DNA from: Magnolia sinica
Lineage: Eukaryota > Streptophyta > Magnoliopsida > Magnoliales > Magnoliaceae
Assembly: GCF_029962835.1 (NCBI RefSeq)
Contig: NC_080574.1
Location: 25,952,001 to 26,016,000, forward strand
Direction of reading: 5' to 3'
DNA: 64,000 bases
Shown: positions 29,563 to 41,433 of the stretch, one piece after another
How the letters are laid out: the number at the start of each line of letters is the position of its first letter
How positions within the stretch are numbered: position 1 is the first letter of the stretch
Translations under genes and position numbers: made by a program
Notes under the pieces: model-generated
What the model was told of the DNA's origin: nothing
The model's input: only the letters and a program-made list of their open reading frames with translations
Database searches by the model: none

Positions 29563-30645
29563 TCTGCAAAAGAATACCTCCATAACCGATGTCAGAGGCG
29601 TCTGTTTGAATGATTTTTTGAAAATTGGGATTGGAAAGATTAAGACAAGGGAGGTGTCGTATTTTGGCTTTAATATTTTAGAAGGCTTTGACATGTTCTT
29701 TCGACCAAAGAGATTTTGGATTTTTGGTTAAAAGATTTTGTAAAAGTGCCTTGTCTTTGGCTAAATCTTGGTAAAATTCAGAGATATAATTTAAACATCC
29801 GAGAAATCTTTGAAGTTGTTTTCTGTCAGTAATTTTGTCAAGAAATTTGTTTGTAAAATCTATGACTCTTTGGATTGGCTGAATTGTATTTTGGCAAATT
29901 TTGAAACCTAGAAACTGTATTTCAGTTTAAAAGAGCTTGATCTTTCTTTGTGAAAGAACAAGACCATTTCTTTTAACGACTGATTTTAAAATGTCTAAGT
30001 GTTTCCAATGTTGATGAATATTTTGGGAATAGATGAGTATATCATTTATGTAGGTGAGAATGAAATCTTTAAAAGAATGAAAGATATCATTCATTAGTTT
30101 TTGGAATTCTGAAGGAGCATTTTTGAGACCAAAAGGCGTTACATTCCATTCGAAATGTCCGAAGGGAACTGTAAAGGCCATTTTGTATCTATCATTTGGA
30201 TGAATCTGAATTTGCCAGAATCCAGATTTTAGGTCAAATTTAGAAAATAAATTGGCTTTGTGCAATCTATTTAGTAAATCCCTTTTGTTTGGAATTGGAT
30301 ATCTTATAATATTTAAAACATGATTGAGAGGCTTGTAATTTATTATGAGCCTTGGGACTCCTCTTTCGAGTTCAACTGCATTTTCGACATAAAAAGCGGC
30401 ATAACTCCATTGAGATTTGGAAGGGCGTATGAGACCTTTTTGGAGAAGAGATTTGATTTCTTCATCACAAAGTTGAAGACTTCGAGAGTCCATTTGAGAA
30501 GGACCGGCTTTGGTAGGTATTTGGCTTTCATTAAAATCTTCTACATATGGTAGAGAGACTAAATGAGTTTTTCTGTGCCAAAAGGCATTTGGCAGATCTG
30601 AACAAAAATTCTCAAGAGTTTTTTGGAATTTATTCAATTGCTTTT
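29563..30645 (-). pseudogene. Endogenous caulimovirid reverse transcriptase and start of RNase H
   Basis: The longest open part (30637-29927) holds the RT core in order: an I-x-x-LL-x-x-G-L-I-R-P-S entry motif, the R-L-I-I-N-Y-K-P-L-N block, F-S-K-F-D-L-K-S-G-F-W-Q and the F-G-L-K-N-A-P-S-x-F-Q block. In the catalytic box an Asn replaces an Asp (YIND), so the copy is inactive there. Beyond a stop, thumb and RNase H sequence continues with an early TDAS motif near 29600, then ends at the intergenic region, so most of RNase H is missing. Caulimovirid rather than gypsy is indicated by the linked movement and capsid regions and the lack of integrase. The arrangement resembles petuviruses or florendoviruses, which is not proven. 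Confidence 0.88.
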
Positions 30646-31140
30646 GAAAGGTTGGCTGTTGGAGCTGTTTTTGGATTTGGAGGTGAGAAATTTCATTTCT
30701 CAGAAAGTTAATTTGAGTTTCTTTGTAGGAAACACAATTAACAACTTCTGAGATTAAACCAGTTTGAGGTGGTTTAATAAACTCGAAGAATAAATTTACG
30801 GAATTGATTTTGGTTTGGATGCCTTTACTAGTGGTAATAAAGGGTTGAATTTTGAGGATAAAAGGGGTGCTAAGAATGGCATCATGTTGTAAGTTTTTGA
30901 AAATTATGAAAGAGAGTGGTATACACTCTCCATTTTTACAAACATGAACATTTGGTAATTTATATTGGATATGAGATTCCTGACTATTAGCAGTATAAAT
31001 TGTGCTATTAGTCTTCTCATAGAAATGAGTAGGAATTAATCCTTCTCGGAGGCTATTTAAGTCAGCGCCTGAGTCTATCAGGGCAATGATTTCTTTTTGG
31101 AAGGTTTGAGTAGAAAGAGTTATTGGTGTATACCATTTTT
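30646..31140 (-). pseudogene. Endogenous caulimovirid aspartic protease region
   Basis: The minus strand carries a retropepsin-type IDSGAD active site near 31085-31065. Further readable sequence then runs into the RT. It lies between the coat-protein zinc finger and RT, the usual caulimovirid order. A stop codon separates it from the capsid frame at about 31145. Confidence 0.75.
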
Positions 31141-31144
31141 GGAA

Positions 31145-32290
31145 CTAATATGTAGTAAGAGAATTGACAAGATATTCATCAATTTGTCCTTCAATATCAA
31201 GAGAATTGGTTTGGCTTGCGATTTGCAAAAGTTCAACTTCTCTTTTGAGAGTAGCAACTTCTCTTTTAAGAAGATTAACTTCTTTGTAGAGATTTTGCGA
31301 AGTCACTTGAGTTTCTGATTTGGATTTAAGACGTTGGTAGACGTCTTGCATTGAAGTTATCGCCACTGGTTTTTGGAACGAAAAAGGTTTGTCCTTTTCT
31401 TTTTCTTTATGTGGTTCTTGATGCAAAGCATTTTCAAGGGCTTTGGTTAAATATTTGGCCTTTTCTTTTGGATCTTGAACTTGATTTGTGAGTTCAAGGA
31501 TTAGTTGTTCTTTGGCAGAGATCATCATAACCGACGGTTTGGAAGAAAAAGAACTTTCTGATTCTTCTTCAGAGGAAAATATACATTTACATTTTAGATG
31601 TTCTTTGGAGGGCTGTTGGTCAGTAGAAGTCTGATCAGCAGCCACAATTTCTCTAACTCTTCTCTTTGGGTTAGATTTGAAACAACGATTGGCAAAATGA
31701 CCTGGAAGGCCACATTTATAACATTTGGCAGTGGTTTGTAAAGATTTTTTATGTAAATGTCTTCGACGAGGTTTTGGCTTGGAAAATGTTTTCTGTGAGG
31801 TATATCGTGGGCGTTTTTTAACATATTTTGGAGGCGGATTAAATTTGGCTTGTTTTCTTTTGGAGGGAGAAACAATTGGATCGTATCCAAATTGATAGCA
31901 GAAATTTCCTAATTCTTTTCTGCCACTTAACTGTTCTTGTTTTAAATGTTTTTGGAGCTTCATTTCAGTACAAATGCTTAACCCGACTTGGCAAATTACT
32001 TGGATTAACTCACCAAAGGTATAGCGATTGTAGTTTAGGATTCCAAAATTTGAATCTTTAAGTTTGGCTTTTACCTTTTTCAGCAAAGAGAGGAGGAAGT
32101 CCTAAGATGAATTTCTCTTTCCAGATAACGTCATTACAAGATGTAATTTTGTAAAGTTTGGAGAGGTAAACATCTTTGTACCAACGAAAGTCTGTAAGAG
32201 TACGACATCTGAGATTCATCAACTGTTCTTTGTTTTTCTCAGATATATCATCTATAGGTCCTACAAAATGCTGAATGATGTTTATCGTCA
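31145..32290 (-). pseudogene. Endogenous caulimovirid coat protein with CCHC zinc knuckle
   Basis: The frame 32086-31145 (about 313 codons) contains a C-x2-C-x4-H-x4-C knuckle (positions about 31725-31684), preceded by a Lys/Arg-rich region and followed by an acidic Ser-rich stretch and a leucine-rich, coiled-coil-like segment. The frame 32291-32058 supplies the capsid N-terminal part, offset by a frame change. The knuckle plus basic region is the hallmark of caulimovirid capsid proteins that bind nucleic acid. Confidence 0.85.
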
Positions 32291-33353
32291 TTGTTCATCA
32301 AGGATTGGAGTTCCTCTAGCATCAAGTTTGTAGCAGTGAGTATTTCATCACACTGATTTTGAGAAAGATAATCTGTCTACCATCCATATAGCTGACGAGT
32401 AAAGCCTTGTGTTATTAAGGATCAAATTATGATAGATTAGACAAGAATTTTGGTAGATTAACATTTGGTTGCAAATTTGGAGTATTTGATATTCAGTCAT
32501 ACCATCAATATTCCATTCATAAAGATGATTTCCATCAAAATGAAGGCGAGAGAACGTTTGTTGTTCTTCAATTTGAAGATCAACAGGAGTAGGACGTCGA
32601 CAATAATGTTTTGTTGGCTTGACTGTGCTTTGGATTTGAGGTTGTTGTATAGGTTGCTGGATTTCAAGGAATTGATTTTTGGCTTTTTCTAAAGCAAATC
32701 CGTCAGTGTCGGAATCTAGATCATCTGATTCAAGGCCAGATTCTTCCTTTTCTGATGTATCAGAGGAAAGGTGAAGGTTTTGGAAACTAAAATCATCTAA
32801 ATTTGGGTTTTGGGTTGATTCTTTGGTAAGAACATTGACAGAAGGATTAAGATTTTTAGCCTTGTCAAATTCTTTTGCTAATTCTGCTATAAAATCAGAA
32901 CGAACAGTATTTGGATTTGGAAGGGCTGGTTTAGCCGGTTCTTTTGGCAAAAAGAAAGCAGAAGTTTGTCTTTGGGGTAAAGAAGAAGAAGAGGAGGATG
33001 GAGATAATGACATTTATGTAAAATCATTTGTTCTCCTAGAGTATGAAGAAAGGTATCTGTATAGTTGTTTTGTTCAACTATTGGGGCGAGATCTTTTGGA
33101 GTCCTAGGTCTATCAGCGCTTAACTTTTCAGCAAGTTTGATAGGAGAAGCTGTTGTACCTGATGTTGGAGTCATAGGTCTATCAACGCTTAACTTTTCAG
33201 CAAGTTTGATAGGAGAAGCTGTTGTACCTGATGTTTTGATTGGTTGAAAAGGGGGAAATATTTGGCTGATTTGATCTCCTGCTTGAGATTCCCATTTTCG
33301 TGTGAAATCTCTAAGCATGAGAATTTCTTTTGGACTATCAGGCTGGATTTCAC
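32291..33353 (-). pseudogene. Endogenous caulimovirid linker between movement and coat regions, copy 2
   Basis: The frames 33318-32887 and 33013-32348 form a Ser/Pro/Glu-rich segment equivalent to copy 1 (28764-28012). A roughly 66-bp unit around GTTGTACCTGATG(T)T is duplicated in tandem (about 33105-33235), absent from copy 1. It is cut at 33353 by the Harbinger insertion and resumes at 42001. Confidence 0.8.
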
Positions 33354-33679
33354 TAAGGGCCTGTTTGGTTTTCCAAATACCATGGTATTTGGTTGTAAAG
33401 AAGTAATAATTACTGTTTTACTTGTATTTACAATGATTGGGGGTTCTTTTGTTGAATAATATCACATGTTTGTTTTTAAAAAGATTTTGACCGTTCTATA
33501 CACCAAATCACTAACCCTGTGTTTGGTGTGATGGTGTATTAGATGGTTGTTACCGGTTGGTATGTTATGGTGTCCACCACTTCATCTCTATCACAGCTGC
33601 AAGGGTTGTTTGATTTCCATTGCATTCCCACTTATACATTAGACTGGCAGTCACCTTAGACCGGCTGTCAACGGTCAAT

Positions 33680-34105
33680 GTGTTGCAGACCCCACTCTCT
33701 ATGTGTGTCATCCACGCCACTAGGGATCCGTGTGCTTGCGGACCCCACTTTCTCTACATGTTTCATCCACGCCACTAGGGATCTGTGTGCTGCACATTCT
33801 GTACATGTATCATCCACACTGTTCATCTGTGGGCCCCACATTCTGTATGTGTGTTTCATCAACGCCGTTCATTAATGGCTACAAATTTCTGTACGTGTTT
33901 CATCCAATGATGCAGTTCATCTGTGGGGCCCGCTACCTGTACGTGTTTCATCCACGCCGTTCATCTGTCTGCCCCGCATTCTATATGTGTTTCATCCACG
34001 CCGTTCATCTGTGGGCCCCACAACACGGACGTCTGTTTCATCCACGCATTTCATCTGTGGGCCCCATTTTTTGTACGTGATTCATCCACGCCGTACATAT
34101 GTGGG
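33680..34105. repeat. Minisatellite near the Harbinger left end
   Basis: About nine or ten degenerate units of roughly 40-50 bp share TTTCATCCACGCCGTTCAT and CTGTGGGCCCCACATTCTGTACGTG. Open frames on both strands here are repeat artefacts. It starts about 320 bp inside the left terminal repeat, so it could be subterminal structure of the element or a later expansion. Confidence 0.85.
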
Positions 34106-34419
34106 AATGCAATTTCCAACACTTATTCGCAATATGCTGATTAGTCTAATGTAATCTATTGGATCAAAACGGTCATTTGGGTTGATTATAGTAGTATCCA
34201 TACACCATCAACAAAGCTAATCAAATCATAGTCCAAAACATATCCAAAAAAAAGTCCAAAAACACATAAACAAGCTAGTCAAGTGACCACCCAAAAAGTC
34301 AACCCCAACTCTCTCCAAAGACCAACTGCCGCAGCAACATGGCCCTGCACGTGAGATCACCCACCCAGCTGCGTGAAGGAAGGATAACCCCTCAGTTCAC
34401 CAAGCTGAACTGATGATCA

Positions 34420-34845
34420 CTATTTCAGCTTTGATATGAGCTGAATCACAACAATCAAAAGTAAGATTCCAAAGATGAATCTAACAAGTACGGCAACACC
34501 GTCATCCATGTCTGCGACAGCTTCTCCATGTATGTTTGTGCCAAGGTCATATGGGGCACAAGAGGTCATTGCATAGGTCTGTTCTATAGATTGACTCCTG
34601 GAAATGGCACTAATGTGCTCTCTAACCTGTGACCTAACACTCTCATAGTCATCTACGATCTCGTCCCGTGAGACAGTCGGAAGCTCCATTTTCTCGGACC
34701 ATGCAGACCACTCGAGAAAAGCCTCGACAGGTGAGTTGTAAGCACGGAAACGTGCCCTTGAAAATCCCTCCACTTGCACACGACACTCCTAGTCATAATA
34801 TACTCCGGGATGGCGAACGTTGAATACAACGTATACCTTTTTTGG
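34420..34845 (-). pseudogene. RNase H1 hybrid-binding (viroplasmin-like) domain with C-terminal membrane segment
   Basis: On the minus strand, about 34845-34700 encodes KKVYVVFNVRHPGVYYD, then a stop (34790-34788, where the family usually has Trp), then EC-x-x-QVEGF-x-x-A-x-F-x-x-Y-x-S. This matches the pattern of the small RNase H1 N-terminal domain, which also occurs in caulimovirus P6 proteins. Downstream comes a polar stretch and then a hydrophobic run VLVRFIFGILLLIVVIQLI just before the end, resembling a tail anchor. It lies between the Myb-like gene and the left end of the Harbinger element, in the same orientation. Such a frame is not part of the textbook two-gene Harbinger set. It could be a captured host gene, an element-specific accessory gene, or another insertion. 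Start codon not identified. Confidence 0.6.
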
Positions 34846-34855
34846 CACATGCACA

Positions 34856-34935
34856 TTATCAAATAAAGTGACAACATCTCAGTGTAATATATCAAATAAG
34901 GTGACAACATCTCAGTGCAATATACCAAAAATGAG
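34856..34935. repeat. Two-copy tandem repeat, about 36 bp
   Basis: The unit ATCAAATAA(A/G)GTGACAACATCTCAGTG(T/C)AATAT occurs twice in succession (34858-34930), immediately upstream of the viroplasmin-like frame on the minus strand. Confidence 0.7.
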
Positions 34936-35432
34936 ATCAACTCACCTGTCGCATCATTACTTATTCAAAAACTAGAACAAATAGCATAACTAAAATTGTT
35001 ATAATAATTAGATTAGCATGGTATTAAAGGACTTCTTTTCACATTCCTGAACCGGTCTTAAGGTAACAGCTGCAAAATCAGGCAATGGTTTACACAAAAA
35101 CATACAGTTATTACGATCATTGATAGAGAAATCCAGGAATAGAAACATGTTATGTAGCATAAATGACAGTTACTTATCATTAAACTATACACATCAGTCA
35201 CAAAAATGCAAACAGTCATGAAAACCACAATTAGTTGACAGGTTGAAGTCCAACACTGCCATCCAGTTAGGTCCTTCCATTGCCTGTTCTATGCAGGCAC
35301 ATCCACGGCCTGTACTATTCTATACAGGCATATCCATCCACATATAGTTAGTCACCTACAGTTACCCAGAATAAAAAAAGTCCAAAAAAATTATCTTCCA
35401 AAATATCAAACTCCATGTCCGTCAGACTGCGC

Positions 35433-36619
35433 TCAGTTGGACGACTGATCTGGTGCAAGCAGCATCAGCACAAAATCCAACCTCCTGTGCTCGGGGAGTG
35501 AAAGGAAGGAGGCGGACTGCTGTTCATCCTTTGATAGAATCTTTATTGCGCGAAGGATCTCATGTCCTGTGAGCCCTTCAATCTGCTCCAGAGCGGGAAC
35601 AATCTGCGACATACATACCATGTCCTTTCCCTGGTGAATGGTTATAGCTAGTGACTTCACAGCTTCTGCAACCTCGCTCATTCCTTTTCCAATTACGTCA
35701 CAAGGGCGACTCATTCTAGCTCTCTTCCTTGATGCTGAGGTGCTGCCTGTGTTCACGGAGTTGTCTCCGTTTCCATTCGAACTTCGGTAGGGCCTATGGG
35801 TGCCATCACGACTTTGATACGACCAATGGATGTCAGCTGTATTGTCCCCTTCATCGTTACTCGATTGCACGAGCGTATCGTCATTCAGATCAACAGACCT
35901 TCTCAGTGATAAATCAGCATCCCTAGACCGTCTTGCAACGATAGAATTCGGCATGTTGCCCGTGCTTGAACGAAGTTCACCAGCTCAGTCATTTCCGAAT
36001 AGGTACGTCAAGTCATCAAACTTCCTTACCGCTTTGCCCCGTACATGTTGTGCGTAAGGATGTGACTATAAAAGACAAGAACAATGAACGTGTCAATACA
36101 ATGTTACATTTAAATATGTCATATTTACTAAATACAATCAGTAGTAGACAACTTGAAATGTATTGATACTTGAATCGATGTAAAACTCACCCGTATGTAA
36201 TCCTCCCATACGTCATCTGGGGCAGTGACTACCTTCAAGTTGTCATCCCATCCAAAACCAGAAGCATTCAGCGTCTCATGCACTTCGAAATACAACCTCT
36301 TAAGCGTATGGAGGCGATTCCCAACATGTTTCTCCTGCAGTGTTATCCCTACATCACCTTTCACAGTATCGACAACTGCCTTGTATGTCTCTTTCTTAAA
36401 TCCATTGACACTCTCATGTCCATTTGCGACAACATCCATAAGAGTGTCAATAAGACAGTCGTCCATCTCATCAGTCCAGCGCATCACACCACTAGATGAC
36501 CCATTTTCATCGGTTGATTTCTATTTAATTTTCCTCGGGGTCCTCCGTGGTGTAACACTTGGCTCTTGATGGGATTGTTTCGTAGGCGTTGACTGACTGT
36601 TTCCCTTGCTAGGTGACAT
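35433..36619 (-). pseudogene. Harbinger Myb/SANT-like DNA-binding protein
   Basis: Exon 1 (about 36619-36191) starts MSPSKGNSQS and holds the Myb/SANT-like domain: RWTDEMDDCLIDTLMDVV, a KHVGNRLHTLKR-like helix and GFGWDDNLKVVTAPDDVWEDYI. A donor GTGAGT begins at 36190, and a probable acceptor (TTATAG) lies at about 36067, where exon 2 opens with SHPYAQHVRGK and runs to a stop at 35433. Two in-frame stops are visible (a TAG near 36522 and a TGA near 35988). Such proteins assist PIF/Harbinger transposase in nuclear import and DNA binding. The C-terminal part is polar with a helical end (RRLDFVLMLLAPDQ). Same strand as the transposase, about 300 bp downstream of it. Confidence 0.85.
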
Positions 36620-36919
36620 ATCTCCGTCAGAATCTTCAGATATCTACATAGATTCAAATGCCAACTTCAAATTAGCATTAAAATCGCAGCCTCACAACCC
36701 AAAATGAATGATATTTTGTAACAAAACTACAGTCTCACACATTCATGTCCTAAATATTAATTGACTTAGAGTAAAGGAAAAACTTATATAATAGGGATCA
36801 AATACTATAGGCAAGTGTGTGACAGAAAATGAGTACAAACATTCGATTCTCCCATCTACAAAATAACAAAAACAATAGTGCGATTTTCATAAACTACGAT
36901 GCACAGGATGGAAATCATT

Positions 36920-37437
36920 CTACATCCGGGTAGCAATATTAACTCGAAACATAGTCCATTCGTCTCTTTCACGTTGTATGACGTTGATAACCATCTGTCC
37001 ATCGTCTTGAGAACTAATCTCAACTGGAGATGGATTTATACCATCCGCTACGTCCGTTGATGAGACCTCATTCTCGACAATACCATCTCCCCCAAATCCT
37101 CGGATAAAGTTGTGTAACACACAACACGCGATCACTATCTTCACTTGTGTTAAAAGATTGTATGGTGGAGCTGATTTGAGGATTGGAAACTGAGCTTTCA
37201 ATACTCCAAAAATCCGCTCTACAACATTTAGTAGTTGAGCATGTTTGTAGTTGAATAGTTCTTTCTTGTTGCAAGGCTTGCGACCCGCGCGGTATTCATT
37301 GAGATGGTATCGTATGCCGCGGTACGGCACCATGAATGCGCATAACCAGCATCAACTACGTAGTACTTACCTGCAATTATTTACGAGTAATTATCAATAT
37401 ATAATTTCAATTTCAATTGTGCTAAAAGATAAGTTCC

Positions 37438-37516
<79 letters not shown>

Positions 37517-38335
37517 ACTAAGTATCCTCTGGAATTGTAAATCGATCGTGTGAATGTGGCAACGCACTCTGTAAGACGCGTGCGTCGGAGGCCGAACCTT
37601 CCCATCCGGCAAGCACGTATACGAACTTCATATCAAACGTGCAAGCGGCCATTACGTTTTGAGATGGAACCCCTTTTCGATTACGATAGGTGACATTGTC
37701 CATCGTAGGAACATAAGCAGGTACGTGGGTTTTATCAATTACACCAATACAATCCTAATTAAAATATGATATATCAGAAAAAGAAATTACAAGAGACATA
37801 CTCTTATGACAGGATGTTCTTGAATACTAGTGATTAACATGATCCATACTTGAAAATACGTGCCCCAATTGGGAGTGGCTAGAATCTCTGTAGGTATATC
37901 TGCACTCGGGAGTTTTATAAGCTTAGGATATAGCCCCATAATTGCATTCAATGCTTTAGAAAAATATCGGCTTACTGTTTCTCCAGACCGTATAAAGCGA
38001 TGTCTAATGACACGGCTTCGCACATTATGCCCTTATGTATGGAGGAACATGACAAGTTGTTCCTCCATACTTACATGTTTCCCATCCGGTAGCAGATTCC
38101 TATCTCTGAGAAACGAGCATAGGTGAAAGAAAATATCCTTATTCATTCGGAGTTGTGCCAGGCAGTCATTGTCTCTGGCTCTAATTATCCCATTAATTAT
38201 CTTGCTTGTTTCATTGTCACCAAGTCTCGATGGTGTCCTTAAGTAAGAGATTATTGCAAAAATCTCCAATTGCAATGACTGTAGTTGTTGCTGCAAATGT
38301 AGCCATCTCCTTTTCCGTCCATCCGTGTCTTTCTA
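36920..38335 (-). pseudogene. PIF/Harbinger DDE transposase, disrupted
   Basis: The 5' part (about 38335-37858) encodes the helix-turn-helix region (RMNKDIFFHLCSFLRDR; SGETVSRYFSKALNAI) with one stop near 38032. An intron runs 37857 to about 37755 (donor GTATGG, acceptor TTTAATTAG). The catalytic region follows: first Asp in DCIGVIDKTHVPAYVP (about 37754-37705), second Asp in ASDARVL (about 37580), then a gap containing an expanded TA microsatellite (37440-37512). The last exon has VVDAGY, a one-base frame change, then YRGIRYHL and the third acidic residue in VVERIFGVLKAQFP (about 37225), ending at 36920. All three acidic residues of the DDE triad are present, but the stop and frame change make it non-functional. 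No in-frame ATG was found at the 5' end. Confidence 0.9.
37440..37512. repeat. (TA)n microsatellite within the transposase gene
   Basis: About 36 TA units lie in an intron-like gap between the second Asp and the last exon of the transposase. Length may vary between individuals; assembly errors are also common at such runs. Confidence 0.95.
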
Positions 38336-38339
38336 TGTT

Positions 38340-39020
38340 ATGTTATTAACTTGTACAACAAATCGAGAGAAACTGAGTTAGCATCTACTATTCCAATATC
38401 AAGCACCACTTCCATATGTAACTCTGTTTGATCAGATATAACAATGAATTTATATTCAAATAACACGTTTTTAAACGTTCGTAGTAGAACAACAAAACGT
38501 ATAGAGCCTATCATCAAAACCCTTTCCTATTAGTAGTTATGCCAGAGGCTTTATAGCAACAAACGCAACTAAAAACATCAAACATATAAGGAAGGGAATA
38601 AGCAATATACATATCATATATAGAGCATCATTCAGATCAACTGTCTTCGTTCACAATGAGTATTTATATGTATTTTAGTATTTAGAATTAATTGCAAAAA
38701 TGGCATGGTGATGGAATTGTATATGCTTTGCGTACGAAGTCCACTAGTCGAATTGAGAAGTGTGTTGTTGTACTAGGATTAGTAACTGATGTTGAGTCTC
38801 ATTTTTGGATCGAATATTGCACTACAATTCAAGCTATGCAGGCACAGAGAATATATTTGTTCCATTCATCAATCTATGTATGCATTGGCCCCACACGATA
38901 TTGAACAACAAACAGGTAAAAGGATCTCTTGCGAATAAGTTGGTAATATGGAACATGTTCATGTGTCACATTCTAACAATGGAGGGGCACATTTGGGTTG
39001 TTTACAAGGAAATCTCTTGA
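38340..39020. other. Harbinger 5' side without recognisable gene
   Basis: AT-rich sequence upstream of the transposase on the minus strand. Short frames at 38692-39020 on the plus strand have no recognisable domain. Confidence 0.35.
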
Positions 39021-39027
39021 AGTCTTA

Positions 39028-39250
39028 GAGCCTGTTTGGGTTGCCCACATGATAGACAACCCACTTCAAAGATCGTTCCTAATGATGAGTGTCCCACATC
39101 CAAGGCGAGTCCCACATGATGTATGGCCTACATTTTTCGGTGGGGCTGACATGATAGTCAATCACATTGAGCCGAATGCCACCTAAACAGGTCACCACAC
39201 TTGAGCAGGATCAAACAGAAAGAGCCGAATGCCCACTAAACAGGCCATGG
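39028..39250. repeat. Nested small Tourist-like MITE or fragment
   Basis: The left part GAGCCTGTTTGGGTTGCCCAC and the right parts ACCTAAACAGGTC and CCACTAAACAGGCC are inverted-repeat-like and enclose 'GTCCCACATGATGTATGGCC'. The right end is duplicated, so the border is uncertain. Confidence 0.5.
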
Positions 39251-41200
39251 GTTACAGGTTTTGCACATATCCTGCAACTTGTTTAACGTATGTATTTTGG
39301 ATATTACCAGAGTCTATGCACAACATACTCCTCCGACTGTTTTGCCATCCATGCCAGTAAAATATGTTCGACTAAAATCTGGACCATGGTCATGACTCAT
39401 GACACCTACTCGCAGGCTCATGGTCTAGGTTTGAGATTTGCTGGTCTGGTGATGTAGCGAGCACAATCATTGGAAAAATACGGGGAGGTGGACATAAATC
39501 ATATAGAAAATAGCCCAGGGTCCAATGTTAGTTTGCACCATTGCTCAAATTTTGGATGACTCATCCTACTTACATCTTCAAGTATTGTATTTTTTAAACC
39601 ATCCAAATTGCAAGCCCCATTGTCGATGAGACATATCTCTAACTCACACAGATCAAGCAATATTCCTAACCAACAAGTTCATTTATGGCTACAATTTCAA
39701 GTTAAAAAGTTAAGAAAGCAATTGGTTTAAATGCAAATGAAAAAAAATCAGATGATTTATATTATTTTCCAGTTGCTCTAAAATCAAATTTTTTAAAGAG
39801 AACATAAAACATCTAAATAGACCATATATGAAAACGCAAACATCAACACATAATGGAGGGATCCTGGCAAACATACTACTCATTAACCTTTACAATGACA
39901 ATAAACTCCTTGTTACTCTTTACCTTTTGTTAACTTGAAATTAATCTCAAGAGTGAGATATATAATGAGCACGATTCAAAATGGGAATAAGTTTGAAAAA
40001 AGAGGTACAAATTCAAAATAATATAGGGAAATTATATCACACATACCTCAATCACGTAGGTGTTTGCCAGGTCTCTTTAGATGAGACACTCTGCCTATTT
40101 ACAATAACCAAAAATAATAATTTGAGAACTAAAAAGGATGCTGAGAATAGTACAAACTGTTTATATATAACATGCAGTACTCATTGATACAGATCATGCA
40201 TATAGATTCCTTTTGGTGCATTGATTGTGAAATTGAGATTACATGAAATTGAGATTACATAGTGCATCATGTAGAGAACAGTATATGTTATGTTTTTTTT
40301 ATAGTATAGTATGGAAACATACAGATCATAGGGCCATGCTGCATCGGGACAAGTTCTATATAGATTTAGCCCCAAGATTTGGTTATTCACATTGTCGTTT
40401 TGGTTTGGTCATACGTTGGCTGAGGAATGCACTGTAAAATTTCCAAATAGGAAGACACTTTGATCCGTAGCATAAAACAAAGCATTAATAAAACAAACAG
40501 CAGGGGCGAAAGAGCCAAATAGTGGACAGAGTGGTGGACAGAGAGGATCTTCCACTCTGAAAGGCTTGGGACATCCAAATTCGGGCCCAAAAGATCAGCG
40601 GTCTAGATCGCCAAACATGGCCCTTTCCTGTATGGACTATCCAACTGAAGATTCAACTAGCTACTCATGAATTAATAGTGCCGAACCACACAAGTGTCGT
40701 TTCATTTACACAAATTCTTTGTTATAGAATAACAGTTTGTTACATAGTCACACAGAGGAAAGCCAGGTTGGAGTAAAAAAACAAACACTGTCAATCTGTC
40801 TTTTTTTCTTTCTGTTCAGATTTTTTTTTTTTGGTTTTCTTCTCTTCTTATCGACAACATGTTTTTAGCCGTTCTATTTATTTTTTCTTCTTCTAAACAT
40901 ATCCATCTGTCCATGGTATTTGTGTTCTTTAAAAAAATCTGGCAAGATGTGGACGGAGGAATTAATTGAATTGTCAAGAACATAAAGCCAGCAGTTGGTT
41001 TTAAGAGCTGAAATCGGCCGGCATCCTCTGCATGTTACACATGACGTATGGGACGATTAAAGCTAGCCAAGGACTAAACGTCCGTAATGTCATTACAGTC
41101 CACAACTGGTAACGAATAAAGAGAAGACCAACGACCACCCCATTCTGGCAAAATACGCCATTTGCGGCATATCCAAAGGTCCATAAAAGGCAATATTATA
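39251..41200. other. Harbinger interior without recognisable gene
   Basis: No coding sequence is supported. A 16-bp unit GAAATTGAGATTACAT is tandemly doubled at about 40230-40261. T-rich tracts occur at 40800-40840. Confidence 0.35.
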
Positions 41201-41205
41201 AGAAG

Positions 41206-41433
41206 CTACTTCTTTCCATGCACCCCATCAAAAGCGTCTCCTTCATAGAAGCCTCTTGAAAGTTCGACACGGCTGGAACATTTTATCTTCCTCAACATAT
41301 CAACAAAAAACTGATTCACAGTACGAACCCACATGACAGATTCTGAGAGTTCATCCCAATAAACATAATCACAAGACCCACTAAAAGCAGGAAAATAACT
41401 ACAATCGGAAACCGTAGAGCAATCGGAACTCAT
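41206..41433 (-). other. Short open frame of unknown nature near the Harbinger right end
   Basis: 75 codons, Ser/Cys-rich at the start (SDCSTVSDCSYFPAFSGSC) with Trp and Tyr clusters. It lies about 560 bp inside the right terminal repeat, on the same strand as the element's genes. I do not recognise it. It might be a captured exon or chance; nothing else supports it. Confidence 0.25.

Noticed and set aside
30320..30553. Plus-strand frames across the caulimovirid RT and capsid regions
   Set aside because: Shadows of the minus-strand viral coding sequence.
33680..34105. Spaced repeats considered as a CRISPR-like array
   Set aside because: Units are contiguous and degenerate with no unique spacers, and the sequence is a plant nuclear genome; it is a minisatellite.
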